DNA of 64,000 bases, taken from Paraphysomonas bandaiensis (lineage: Eukaryota; Chrysophyceae). Position 1 is the first letter of the stretch. Each line of letters begins with the position of its first letter. Below, piece by piece: positions 21,592 to 31,831 of the stretch. Made by a program: the position numbers and the translations under genes. The notes beneath the pieces are model-generated. The model was not told where the DNA came from, ran no database searches, and was given only the letters and a program-made list of their open reading frames with translations. The DNA is taken from contig CBFFRP010000435.1 in the NCBI GenBank assembly GCA_965644295.1, positions 1 through 64,000 of the forward strand. The letters run 5' to 3'.

Positions 21592-22318
21592 ATGTCAACT
21601 TCTGATATGGTAGCGAATGCTAGTTGTAGGGATGGGGAAGATGACAAGAAGCTACGGTTTGACAAGAACCAAGCAAACTATTCAGCGAGAAAAACCAAGA
21701 TGCATCTGATGAAGAAAAACCGAAACCATCTTGGCTTGGAGGACCCGCCAGCCGGAGGAAGGAATTTAGAGTCATGGAGAGAGCGTAATGATACCTGTGT
21801 TAGTACTACTTGGGAGGCTTGGGAGCATGACCCTGATGTATGTGTTGGAGGTAGCCAATCAATATTTGGAGGGGAAGGCAATTTTACCTGCTGATGATCC
21901 TGCTAAGGAGGTGTTATCCAGTGAGCTCCTTCAGACACTGGTTGATAGGTTCAGAGGCGAGATTGGGACTGTATTGGAGAAGACTACGGCAGAATACCAT
22001 TCGTTCAAAATAAGGCCGGGGGAAAAGGTGTCTGTTGGGGTAGATCGACTGAACGGTATAATCCAGAAGATCATAAAATTGGGACAACTGCAGATAGAGG
22101 AGTTACATGATTAATGGATGTCGGTAGCGATGATGCCTAAAGCAACAACTACATTTGATTCGGTGAAAGAGGCTTGTGAAGAGTATGACGAGGCTATGAC
22201 GCAGATGAAGAAACTAAAGGGAGACAAATCTGAAGAGATCAATTTTACAGCGTCGAAGGAGCCAGTGGTTTGTTCATTTTGTCGGAAGAAGGGACATGTA
22301 GCAGCGCTGTCTAACTAG
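21592..22318 (+). pseudogene. copia-2 gag remnant
   Basis: Gag-like coding in successive frames (21592-21894, about 21860-22114 and 22118-22318). The last includes a truncated zinc knuckle (CSFCRKKGHVAAL) that ends in a stop before its fourth ligand. Frame changes near 21860 and a stop at 22112 show it is dead. Confidence 0.65.
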
Positions 22319-22480
22319 AAAGGGTTCTCAATTGGAGACACAGGGAACTGGTACATTCGGGGAATGGAGAGACATCAGAGTTAGTGAAGAAGCGGTGAAG
22401 AACATTGTGTCAGGAGGAATGCTGAGATCAATGGGGTACGGATTACAACTGCTCCGAAAGCCTAAAACTGTGGAAACGAG

Positions 22481-23425
22481 GTGTTGACTGGAGAGTACGA
22501 TGAGCACGGAAGAATGCCGTATGTGGACTTGATGGAGGTGTTAAATCTGCCAAATGTGTCTATGGGCAATCAGATGGAGGAGGTAAATTTGTCGGATAAT
22601 ACAGGACAAGATGCGTTTGACCTCTTACATGAGCGTACTGGACATGTCTCGAAATCGAAGTTAATAGAAGCTCACCGACACATGTTATTCAGAGGATCAG
22701 GACTACAACGACATCACCTTTCGAAGGCAAAGGAGAAGAGTTGCAAGAAACCCCTATGTAAATGGTGTGCCAAGGCGAAGATAACCAGACACTCGTTCAA
22801 ATCACGGGACAATGAAGAGCTAAGCGCAGTCATCTCAGTGTACCTGAATTGTGAATCCAGACAAGGCTATAAGTATGTGCTTCTATTTACGGTGGCGACA
22901 AAGATGATATGGGAGTATGGTCTAAAGACTCGAAGCGGAGATGAGGTGTTCAAATGTCTACGACACTTGTGCGAGGTCCACTTAGTGAAGGACGAGGGGT
23001 GGAACCGTATAGTAGAGTATCATGCCGATGGAGGATCCGAACTTATTAGTCAGCAGATAAGAGAGTATCTGTTACAGCGATATGGGACATACAACACGAG
23101 ACACGCCAGAGCTGAACGCGGTGTTGTCTGTGAGAGGGAATTCCGAACAATTGGGGAGATGACACTGACGATGTTGACGGCATCCGGACTTCCAAAGTCG
23201 TTCTGGTTTGATGCTTATCAAACTGCATGTTACATATTGTGCGACGAATGCCAACTCGGACGTGGCAAGGATGGATGTCTCCATATGAGTGTGTCCCAGG
23301 GGGGAGCGTTCCCAGCCTATCGTGGCTACGGAAATGGGGGTGTAAAGCATATGTGCTAACACCCAAGGCCGACAGGAGGAAGGACTGGGAGGACAAAGCA
23401 ATGACAGGTTATTTCATATTATATT
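22481..23425 (+). pseudogene. copia-2 integrase remnant
   Basis: GAG-pre-integrase (LLHERTGHVSKSKL...KWCAKAKITRHSF) followed by integrase core segments (YHADGGSELI, CEREFRTIGEM, FWFDAYQTACYI), closely parallel to copia-1. Frameshifted near 23250; a second frame carries KADRRKDWEDKAMTGY before joining the LTR fragment. Coding ends there. Confidence 0.7.
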
Positions 23426-23626
23426 GTGTAGTATGAAACTGAAGTAGAAGTGGGTGACTATACAGGATACGATCACTGAGTGTGTGGTTTGTACACTATA
23501 GTAGTAAATGAATGGTGTTGAACACATCGAACACAACTTAGGTTCTTTATCATGTAGTGTCTATAATTTCATCTTATCATTTGAGAATAGTAAACCTCAG
23601 CAAATAATGTCAACTTCTGATACAGT

Positions 23627-24019
23627 AGGCAGCCCAATACACCGGACGCCTGTGTATTTGTCAAGGCCCAACGACGTATACACAAGGGACACTTGTTAGT
23701 GTACCTTGTACCACACAAGCATTTGGCTATGAGTGAGCAGAATATATCTACTGACTATATATATACGGCTCAGGTTAGTTTCCCGGAGAAATATCTCCGT
23801 TGACTTCAGCAGGCAGCCCTATACCCCGGTTACCCTTCAGGTGGGCCATTCCCAGATGTCTGTTTATTCATCAGGGCCCAAAGACGTCTACACAAGTGAC
23901 ATTTACGTGTTGGTGTCCCTTGCACCACACGAGCATTCGGCTATGAGTGGGCAGAAGAATATCTGCTGACTATGTTTGCGGCTCACGTTAGTTTCCTAGA
24001 GAGAATCTCTCCGGTACTT
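23627..24019. repeat. Two-copy tandem repeat, ~185-205 bp unit
   Basis: Units 23627-23810 and 23811-about 24019 start AGGCAGCCC and share GGCCCAA.GACGT.TACACAAG, CATT.GGCTATGAGTG.GCAGAA and a hairpin of the form CGGAGAAATATCTCCG (second copy AGAGAGAATCTCTCC). Diverged by many substitutions. No gene. Confidence 0.75.
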
Positions 24020-24363
24020 ATCCCCCAGAACACCACGAAAAGGTGCGAGTCCGACTTTGTTGAAGGCTCCTCGGGCTTATTTCAGGGCATGGTTACCGTG
24101 TTACCGTTAATGGGTGTCCAGTGTCCAGATAGCTTAGTCTGTAGCCTATTGGATTTTAATGCAAAATGGGATTTTACATGTAAAAAACCTATAAAATGAC
24201 GAGAACGACGGTAGCTCGATTACTTATTATAAAAATATATATATACTTAAGTTTTATTTTGTTTTATGCGTCTACTATACGTTAGTTACAACATTATTCA
24301 AAAGTTTAAAATTCGCAAAGCTAACATTCCAGTTCTTAGTGACCACGATGCAATCGATTAGGG

Positions 24364-24825
24364 TGTAACGCAGTACTGGTTATTTTCTGCGTTGGTAGTA
24401 GTATTATATGTTACTCTTCTGTTGTACTCTCTAACACGTACAGAGTGTTTTTGTATTTTCAGTTTTCAGTTACATATTCAGTTTCTACTCTTTCAGTGTA
24501 TACACGGAGTGTTGAAGCTGTACATACGTACCGGATAAAATACTTCTGATCTGGTGTGTTGTGTGCTGAAGTGAAATGCTGAACATGATGTTGTATGTGT
24601 GTGTTACTGTAGAGTTGTATAGCAGTGTTACTCACTTTTCTATATAACGTTTTAAATAACGATTTATTTAAATTCTTTCGCGGTTTGCGTCTGAGTTGAG
24701 GAGCATCACCCGCTGGTGAGTTCAACAGTGTAGCAGCCCGCTGGCGTGCACTTAAAATCTTTTTAAAACGTTATAGATCAGTGTTGTTTTTGTGTGAGCA
24801 TACGTTGTTCTTAAGAACAACTACA
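24364..24825 (+). repeat. Gypsy 5' LTR
   Basis: 462 bp, same as 27290-27751. Its 3' end carries a perfect 18 bp palindrome, GTTGTTCTTAAGAACAAC (24804-24821). Confidence 0.95.
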
Positions 24826-24903
24826 GTAATATTACTCTGTTGATAAGAACAATACATTATACATTCATTGTGTTATTGAGCCCTTTGAACTGTTTTAAGA
24901 GTC

Positions 24904-25956
24904 ATGGAGCCTGCAGAAGGAGATGCGAAGACAGAGCTTACTCTGGAAGACTTGATGCAGTATATGCGTGAGCAACGTGAGTATATGGAGCAGCGTTTCG
25001 GTGGTATAGAACAACGTTTTGGTGATATAGAGCAGCGTTTTCATCAGCAACAGGCGTTCAATGAGCATGTTCAACGGAGTCTTGAGGAGATCAATCAGAG
25101 GAGATCTGGAAGGTCATCGAGAGCTAATTCAGAAATTATACAAGTTGATCAGCTTTCGGAGATACCGTTTGAAGAGTCTAAATTAGATGGTCATGGGAAT
25201 GGTGAACAGCCTGTAGCTGCAACTATTGAGCGACGTGAGCAGCAGTATATTGACCCTGAGTTGTTGCATACGCGCATAGAGAATGCTGTGCGTGAGGGTG
25301 TATTGAATGCTACTCAAGCTCTCAGGAGTGAAGAGGAGCGACCACCGGTCAGACCTAAACGTCAGACTATTCAGGAAGCACTTCGTGAAATTGATCGTCA
25401 ACCGAAGGCTAAAGTTACGTTGACCAAAGAAGATGATTCATACCTGGAGATAAGGTTGTCGGAAATTACTTTAGATGGGTTTTTGGTTTTCTTGGAACGA
25501 ATTGCTGAGTTTGAGAAATGTCGTGACAATGGACCAATTCCTTCTGTGTTTACATTGTTGGAAGGCAGGGCTAAGGAAATGATTAGGTTTACGTTGATGG
25601 AATTATATCCTGATGATTATACTGAACCTTTGGAATGCATAGATGCAAGTGTAACGCGAGTTATTGAGGCAGCGAAGTATCAGTTCAGACCTTTGGATAT
25701 GATGGATTTTAATTCGATGTTGCTTGAATCGTGTTTGCCGTACAGAGTAACAATGGACAAGTTGGAGGATTTTCGTCGAGTTGATGAGGATCTTTGTATT
25801 TTGGAAACGAAGTTCAATCAGCGGTATGATTTCTTAGAGGAGGCTGCTAAGATGAACAAACTTGATGAGAGTATACCTTTAGTAACGACTAAGAGAGGTG
25901 GTTCGTTGGAACAGTGGATGAGTCTTATTCCTGCGTGTATGAGAGATACTACTTAG
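24904..25956 (+). CDS. Gypsy-type Gag
   Basis: 350 residues from ATG 24904, about 80 bp after the LTR. The N-terminus is an Arg/Gln/Glu-rich coiled coil with a repeated EQRFG.IEQRF pattern. The middle (about 170-290) resembles a retrotransposon gag helical domain (FLVFLERIAEFEKCRD...). No zinc knuckle is seen, so the nucleocapsid part may lie in deleted sequence or be absent. It ends in a TAG, after which the same frame continues as integrase. A related gag fragment is at 1879-2520. Confidence 0.75.
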   Translation: MEPAEGDAKTELTLEDLMQYMREQREYMEQRFGGIEQRFGDIEQRFHQQQAFNEHVQRSLEEINQRRSGRSSRANSEIIQVDQLSEIPFEESKLDGHGNGEQPVAATIERREQQYIDPELLHTRIENAVREGVLNATQALRSEEERPPVRPKRQTIQEALREIDRQPKAKVTLTKEDDSYLEIRLSEITLDGFLVFLERIAEFEKCRDNGPIPSVFTLLEGRAKEMIRFTLMELYPDDYTEPLECIDASVTRVIEAAKYQFRPLDMMDFNSMLLESCLPYRVTMDKLEDFRRVDEDLCILETKFNQRYDFLEEAAKMNKLDESIPLVTTKRGGSLEQWMSLIPACMRDTT

Positions 25957-27057
25957 AGAACTCATAGAGAGACATTACGATTTCTAAGTGCTCTTGTACA
26001 TGATGAAAGGTTGCAAGATTGCTGGGGAGAGCCGGAGTGCTATATGGTAATCCAGTTCATACTGAATGATGAAATAAGTAGCGAAACGGGATTGTCACCT
26101 TTTGAGTTTACATTTGGTACAATAGACAAACCTTATTTCAAATTGTCAGATGCTGTGTCAGATTCGGTTGATACTACGGAATATTTATCTCTTATAAATC
26201 AGAATTTGAGAACTATACGTGAGATTGCATGTGATGTCCAACGCAAGATCCAAGCAAAGAGAAAATCCAAAACACCTCCGGAGACCTTAACGGAATATCA
26301 ACCCGGACAGCTTGTTTTATTCCAACCAAATTCTTCGAAATTTAAACCGTCAAAACTATATCCTAGATTTAAAGGTCCATACGAGGTTGTCTCTACGTAC
26401 AAAGCAGATATCACCTGTACACATATTGTAATGCGATTTGAGGTAGTCTTTCATATGTCTTGGCTTAAACCATTTTTTGGTACTCATGATGAGGCATTTC
26501 GCATTGCTTTAGTAGACTATAACCAGTATGAAGTGCGAAAGATTGTGGCATATCGGGGAGATCCTGAAAAGAGATCTACTATGGATTTTCTCGTATTATT
26601 TAGTGATGATTCACAAGTGTGGATTCCATACAATTCCGATCTTGCAACCGCACGGGCTTTCCAGCAGTATTGTAAAGACGTTCCTGCGTTGTTTCCACTT
26701 TTATTTTCTGCTAAGGAAGCTAAAGAACAACGACTACGAATGCGGAAACAGCAGATTGATGGAGTTCAACCAGGCCAAGAGGTGTACATCAACCTACGAG
26801 CTTGGGGAGCAGATTTTTACGACGCATTATCATTACCGGATTGCTATGTCACAAATTATGTAGTATTATGCCGTTATAAACGATGGGCAGGCAAACGCCG
26901 TCTACGCATCGATTTATACTGCCCACTCTTTGACACTACCTATGAATGGAGTGCGTATGACGTTTACTGCTATGGACTATGCTTCGACTTCAATCCGTCT
27001 ACCATGGTGCTTGTCGATGTGGAGTTTTGCAAGAGTTTTCCTGATATACTCTTGTAA
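25957..27057 (+). pseudogene. Gypsy integrase C-terminus with two chromo/Tudor-like modules
   Basis: Open from just after the gag TAG, in the same frame, and with no ATG of its own needed. It begins within the integrase core (ETLRFLSALVHDERL...ETGLSPFEFTFG), passes through the C-terminal region (YQPGQLVLFQP, YPRFKGPYEVV, FHMSWLKPF) to a chromodomain-like stretch (YEVRKIVAYRGD...VWIPYNSDL). A further ~130 residues (PGQEVYINLRAWGADFYDAL...YEWSAYDVYCYG) form a second module that I do not recognise but which recalls reader-type beta barrels. The protease to mid-integrase portion is missing. Confidence 0.75.
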
Positions 27058-27289
27058 ACAGGTTTTATTCTTCTATTATATTATATGATAATATTTGCAA
27101 TATTCTTTTATTTCTATTATAATACTACCTTGTCTATCTAGTTTATTCTCAATATCTGTTTAAATCTGATTTTGTTTGTTTATACTTAGAATGACGCTAT
27201 CTATTATATGGCCGATTTCAGTATTTGCATACATGAATCACAGTCTGTATTCACAATCTAATTTCTCCAGCTGGGGGGAAAGAGGGTAG

Positions 27290-27751
27290 TGTAACGCAGT
27301 ACTGGTTATTTTCTGCGTTGGTAGTAGTATTATATGTTACTCTTCTGTTGTACTCTCTAACACGTACAGAGTGTTTTTGTATTTTCAGTTTTCAGTTACA
27401 TATTCAGTTTCTACTCTTTCAGTGTATACACGGAGTGTTGAAGCTGTACATACGTACCGGATAAAATACTTCTGATCTGGTGTGTTGTGTGCTGAAGTGA
27501 AATGCTGAACATGATGTTGTATGTGTGTGTTACTGTAGAGTTGTATAGCAGTGTTACTCACTTTTCTATATAACGTTTTAAATAACGATTTATTTAAATT
27601 CTTTCGCGGTTTGCGTCTGAGTTGAGGAGCATCACCCGCTGGTGAGTTCAACAGTGTAGCAGCCCGCTGGCGTGCACTTAAAATCTTTTTAAAACGTTAT
27701 AGATCAGTGTTGTTTTTGTGTGAGCATACGTTGTTCTTAAGAACAACTACA
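27290..27751 (+). repeat. Gypsy 3' LTR
   Basis: Identical in length and, by eye, in sequence to 24364-24825. AGGG follows. Confidence 0.95.
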
Positions 27752-29188
27752 AGGGCTAGATATACAAAATATTATAATATACTATTATATACAATGTATA
27801 TTATACAGCTGTGTTGTATACAATATATAAAAGACAAAGTTTGTCACGCCCTAGTTCTCGCTACCAATCTGTCCATCAATGATTGTCTAAAAGTGGCGGG
27901 CAACGTGATCGGAACCATGATGAATGGTCATGCGACGACGAATCCCGAGAGCCTACCCTGTGAAAAGACCGAGGCCTGTCCCTTGAACGATACCTATAAT
28001 ATCTCTGCAAAGACGGGCTACGCAATGCAGTCGAGGAAAGCTTGGAGGAGAACGAGAACGCCTTCGTCGCTCTAGCAACAGCAACGCAAGTTTATAGCGA
28101 TTCCAAATCAAGAGACGATTCCCAGCAACGTGGATGGTGTGTTTCAACTTGGAGATGCCATTTTAAGAATTTATGGCCGCAGAAGATGCGTGGTCTCTTG
28201 TCTTCCCGACGACATATATACACTGTCAGCTACAAGGATGGTAGTAGAGGACAAAAAACAGCTCGAACATTCAAGCCTCCTGCCCACAAAAACAAGGCGC
28301 CTGGGTGGGAGGCTGTACCGGAGTTAACATCAACATGAATAGAAATGTTACTGAACACACACCGAACAAACTAAACCACATGTGGTTATTAGTAAGAATA
28401 TTCGATGGATTTCTCCGCGAATGCTTGCCTCCGAATTCAAGCATTATATGCACCACCTGCAATAACGATAACGCCTGGTACAAGTTGTAGGTGATAAATG
28501 CTTAGTCATTAATTGCATTGGTGGATGAAGGGGGAAAGTACTCATCAGTAATATAGACTCAATACTACTGTGTGAAACAGGAATCAGATTTGCACTTTTA
28601 CGATATCGACCAAACAAAGTAACCAAATATGCACCTGTTGATATACTGGAATAGTTCTCACGTACATATATATTACAAGTATAGATGCTATACACAAGTA
28701 TACAGAAGAGTGACAATTAACTTCGATGCGTCAATAAATATTCACCATACAGTGTGCAATTCGACTCACCATTTCACAAGTTGGAATACAGACAATACCA
28801 GCCCGGACAGTCATCAAGTCTCATTACTTCATTTTTTCCTTTACGAGTCTCCTACTGTGCAGGTTCCAAACTAGCTACATAGATGCCCATAGTAATTTTG
28901 TCTACGGTACGGTCAGACCGATAGCGACGGGAAGAACACAGACGCCATTTCCATGCTAGACATCAACATCCGGATGAAGAGTATCGTGCAGTACATCTGC
29001 CTGCTCACGATCCCTCTCGGCGTAATTTCGACGCACCTCATCATCATGTTCGTCGATGAGAGACGCTGAGTGCGGAGCCCATCGCAACACCCACCACAGC
29101 GAACACGAAAGATAGAAACAGAACAGTTACATTAAAGTTTATTCGGCGAGATGGATCGACAGTCTGATCGATGACCGCATTGACTTGC
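27752..29188 (+). other. Possible fragmented gene of unknown function
   Basis: Coding-like stretches without a clean gene. One frame (about 27835-28075 and beyond a stop to 28327) reads NLSINDCLKVAGNVIG and later NVDGVFQLGDAILRIYG. Another piece at about 28920-29068 (LDINIRMKSIVQYICLLTIP onward) contains one likely membrane helix and could be an exon after an acceptor at CGGTCAG (about 28918). No domain recognised and I cannot join the parts with confidence. Confidence 0.25.
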
Positions 29189-29343
29189 TTGAGGTTGTGT
29201 ATATACTAACATGACGAGAGGTGCGAGTGAAGAGGCTCTTATCTGCCATATTTTGGGATTTTATTCTGCAGCGGCCTGTCAGTCTGAAACACACGCAGGC
29301 TTCACCCGCTCCTCTCGTCATGTTGGTATATACACAACCTCAA
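29189..29343. repeat. Foldback element, 44 bp arms
   Basis: 29189-29232 and 29300-29343 are near-perfect inverted copies (outer end TTGAGGTTGTGTATATAC, inner part CATGACGAGAGG), separated by a 67 bp loop. It could be a tiny inverted-repeat transposon or an RNA hairpin source. Confidence 0.8.
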
Positions 29344-29426
29344 CAGCAGAGCGTATAATAATGCAGCGACTCCTTGTGACTCTTGAAAGGCAAGAACTGC
29401 TGCCTGAGTTTCCTCCCTGTGTCACT

Positions 29427-29508
29427 GTGTCCAACAGTACAGGTATACAGGTACATGTACTTGGTGATGTGTCCAACAGTACAGGTATACAGGTATATGT
29501 ACATTGGA
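29427..29508 (+). repeat. Minisatellite, two ~42 bp units (also at 50725-50854)
   Basis: Two units starting GTGTCCAACAGTACAGGTAT at 29427 and 29469. Three more units occur in reverse orientation at 50725-50854. Confidence 0.8.
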
Positions 29509-29560
29509 CGGAGTGGGGGTGCATGTTAATGAGGAATATAGAGTTGTGTGGACTGGAGCC

Positions 29561-29645
29561 GCAGAGAAAAAACACTGTACTCGGTCGTAGCTAAAGTTAC
29601 GGATGCTACAGATCAATAAACGGACGGAATACCCCCGTTGCCTTT
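29561..29645 (-). repeat. Diverged remnant of a copia-3-type LTR 3' end
   Basis: Reverse complement matches the last ~85 bp of the copia-3 LTR: CAACGGGGGTATTCCGTCCG, TTTATTGAT, CATCCGTAA, CGACCGAGTAC and a terminal TTTCTCTGCG. Several mismatches mark it as old. Confidence 0.75.
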
Positions 29646-29659
29646 ATTACATACTCGAC

Positions 29660-29830
29660 TAGGGTCAACCCATACTAGGCCAAAACTCGAGAAATGCAAG
29701 CAAAACTCGACTTTTTCAAAACTCGACCAGTTTCGTACCATACAAACAAAAATCTCGAGAAATGCAAAACTCGACTTTTGCCAAACTCTAGAACTCGAGA
29801 TTCACTCGGCAACCTCGGTCGAAAAGAAAA
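29660..29830. repeat. AACTCGA-rich repeat (inverse of 46735-46875)
   Basis: Many copies of AAACTCGA and CTCGAGAAATGCAA. CCATACTAGGCCAAAACTCG here matches, inverted, CGAGTTTTGGCCTTGTATGG near 46845-46865, so the two blocks are one repeat family in opposite orientation. Confidence 0.7.
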
Positions 29831-30094
29831 TGAAGTTAGGCCGTTCCTTAGGCCACTAATTATGGTGAAGACATAAAACAAAAAGACAAAAGACATTTTT
29901 TCAGCAGAATTGTTTTTGTCCAGGTGCGAATGGAGCTGGAATTAGGCCGTTCCTTACGGTTGGGTAAAAAATAAAATGAATTTTTTTTTCTTTCGCATTC
30001 TCAACACACCGTTCCTTACGGTTGGTCAAAAAAAAAGAAAATTTATTTCTTCATACACCACTTCTCGTTCCTTACGGTTGACAAAATATAGAAT

Positions 30095-30180
30095 TGTAGG
30101 GTGATGAAAATCCCCATTTTCTGGGAGAACCCAACAAAAATCACTGTTTTATTAGGAAAGGGGGTTTTCATCACTCTACA
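30095..30180. repeat. Foldback inside the Harbinger-1 left end
   Basis: GTAGGGTGATGAAAATCCCC and GGGGTTTTCATCACTCTAC are near-perfect inverted arms about 45 bp apart, between the left end and the accessory gene. Confidence 0.75.
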
Positions 30181-30316
30181 AAATACAGAGCGCTGTTAAA
30201 GTGATTGTCAGACATTACAATCACAATCAGTGTTAAAAGCAATTGGACTACACCTTCTTTTGACCCAGTATTTATAGAAAGTAATATGTGGAAGAGTCAT
30301 TATTGTAAGTGATAAT

Positions 30317-31617
30317 ATGCCACGACAAACTTACAGTATTACTGATGCAAGAGCTCATAAAATGTTGCAGGCCATTGCGATCTTCTCATCGTACGCAATT
30401 GTCAGCACGACAAAGCCACAGATGAAGGTGTCAGACCTTCATAAAGAGATAAATAAATGCTTTGCAGGAGTGAGAGGTGTTTATGCGTCGCAAGTAATTC
30501 AGATGATGGACGGCGACGGTGAATATTTTAGTAATCTATGGGAGAATCAGACAGTTAGTGGAGCAGAAGTACAGAAGACGCTGAAGCTAGATTTCAGTCC
30601 TCATAGAGTAATATATGCTTTACACTTTCCCAAGGAGTCTCTTTTGAACACCACTCTGAAGGGTTCTTTCAGAATGCGTCCAAAAGCATTGTGGAATAAG
30701 GCGAAGGTGAGACGCTATTCACTGTATTCATTACGTTTATCTTCTTCTTAATTATTGTTTTCTAGGACATACATAAGTACTTGAGAAAGTGGTACGCCTA
30801 CTGGCTTGAGGAATGTGACAGCACTGGGAAGTTCCCTTCAGGTAATAACTAAACATTGTATATCTATTGATACAGTTAATGTGTTGTGTTTTCAGGGACC
30901 AACGAATCGGATGTTGCAGCCAAAGTATTGGATAGAATATGGGCTGATGAACGGGGAGGGTTATATGATGAGGGCAGTGGCAATGATGAGAGTGAAAGTG
31001 AAGGTGAGGCTGCTGATGAGGAAAGTAGTGGATTTGAGAAAAAAGATGGGGAAAGGGAAAGTTTGGGAGCTGCAGCGACGGAGGAACGAATGGAAGGTTG
31101 GCGTCCACTTTATTGGTGGGTGTTCTTGTTATATGGGCCTTACGGTGCTGCCAAGTTTGCTTGTGATGTGCACCCTCTGCTTTCCATTAATGTGAACACA
31201 TATACTCGAAGTGATGGTCGCAATGCTCAACGTGAAAGAATTAGGTCACAAGAAGAATTGGAGAGGAAGACCACATCGGGTAGAGGGTACTCCGAAGCTA
31301 CTCATATTTCTTTTGCACTTCAAGATGATGAAATAAGTCATAGTTATATTGCAACTGGACTTCTTGCATTGACCCAAGAGCTCACATCCCTGAAAACAGG
31401 CTTCGATGAAGCTCGACACATGTACGAGTTGTTTAATGAAGAGGTGTTCCGAACAAAAATGTTAGAATATCATGATAGATCTGAAAGAGTTCGCTTGGAG
31501 TTAGAGCGTATACGCACTGAGACGATAAAACGGCCACGCACATATAATGCTGGTGATTATAGCAGTCGTGGTGCTGATAATGAAGATCATTCATCAAAAC
31601 GCAGCCGTCACGACTAG
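30317..31617 (+). CDS. Harbinger-1 accessory protein (three exons)
   Basis: Exons 30317-30706, 30766-30841 and 30896-31617, with introns of 59 bp (GTGAGA...TTTCTAG) and 54 bp (GTAATA...TTTTCAG), give 395 residues. The N-terminal third and the small second exon (DIHKYLRKWYAYWLEECD) are helical. A Glu/Ser-rich linker (DEGSGNDESESEGEAADEES) follows, and the C-terminus is a coiled coil ending in a basic KRSRHD tail. In known Harbingers a second, Myb/SANT-like protein helps import the transposase and binds the ends. No clear Myb signature is seen here, so the role is inferred from position only. Confidence 0.75.
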
Positions 31618-31831
31618 TTTGTTTGTGACAAGATTTTCTGGTAGACCAGATGTGTAATAGCTATAAAGCTATATATTCTTACTTATTTTTGACATTTTGG
31701 ATTACTTTAATGAACGCTGAATTCACTCAATTATTGAAATTATACTAAATATCCCTTATCATTCATTGTCTTTCACTAAATTCGAATATTTATACTACAC
31801 TTGTCCTACATAAGTACTAGCTAATATATAT

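Larger units (their letters stand above)
21359..23622 (+). mobile_element. Deleted Ty1/copia relative (copia-2)
   Basis: The 5' LTR is 21359-21607, with the last 205 bp (21403-21607) repeated at 23418-23622. CAGTA lies at 21354-21358 and 23623-23627, a candidate target duplication. The primer site TGGTAGCGAATG starts at 21608, just after the LTR, and the gag ATG (21592) is inside the LTR, as in copia-1. The internal part holds broken gag and an integrase piece that runs straight into the 3' LTR fragment at about 23418, so RT, RNase H and the first ~44 bp of the 3' LTR were lost in one deletion. Confidence 0.8.
24364..27751 (+). mobile_element. Ty3/gypsy (chromovirus-like) element lacking protease, RT and RNase H
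   Basis: Two 462 bp LTRs (24364-24825 and 27290-27751) look identical, start TGTAAC and end ACTACA. AGGG flanks both sides (24360-24363 and 27752-27755), a 4 bp target duplication. A polypurine tract (27273-27286) precedes the 3' LTR. The internal region is only about 2.5 kb: gag, then the C-terminal end of integrase in the same frame after one TAG. It cannot move alone but its identical LTRs imply recent movement, presumably using proteins from a full-length relative. Confidence 0.93.

Noticed and set aside
24459-24725. Identical 88-codon minus-strand frames in the two gypsy LTRs (also 27385-27651)
   Set aside because: They are the same LTR sequence repeated. An antisense frame in an LTR with no domain is not evidence of a gene.
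24826-24850. Self-priming for the gypsy element, as in copia-3
   Set aside because: The sequence after the LTR has no long perfect complement in the LTR. The only pairing is with a short palindrome at the LTR end.
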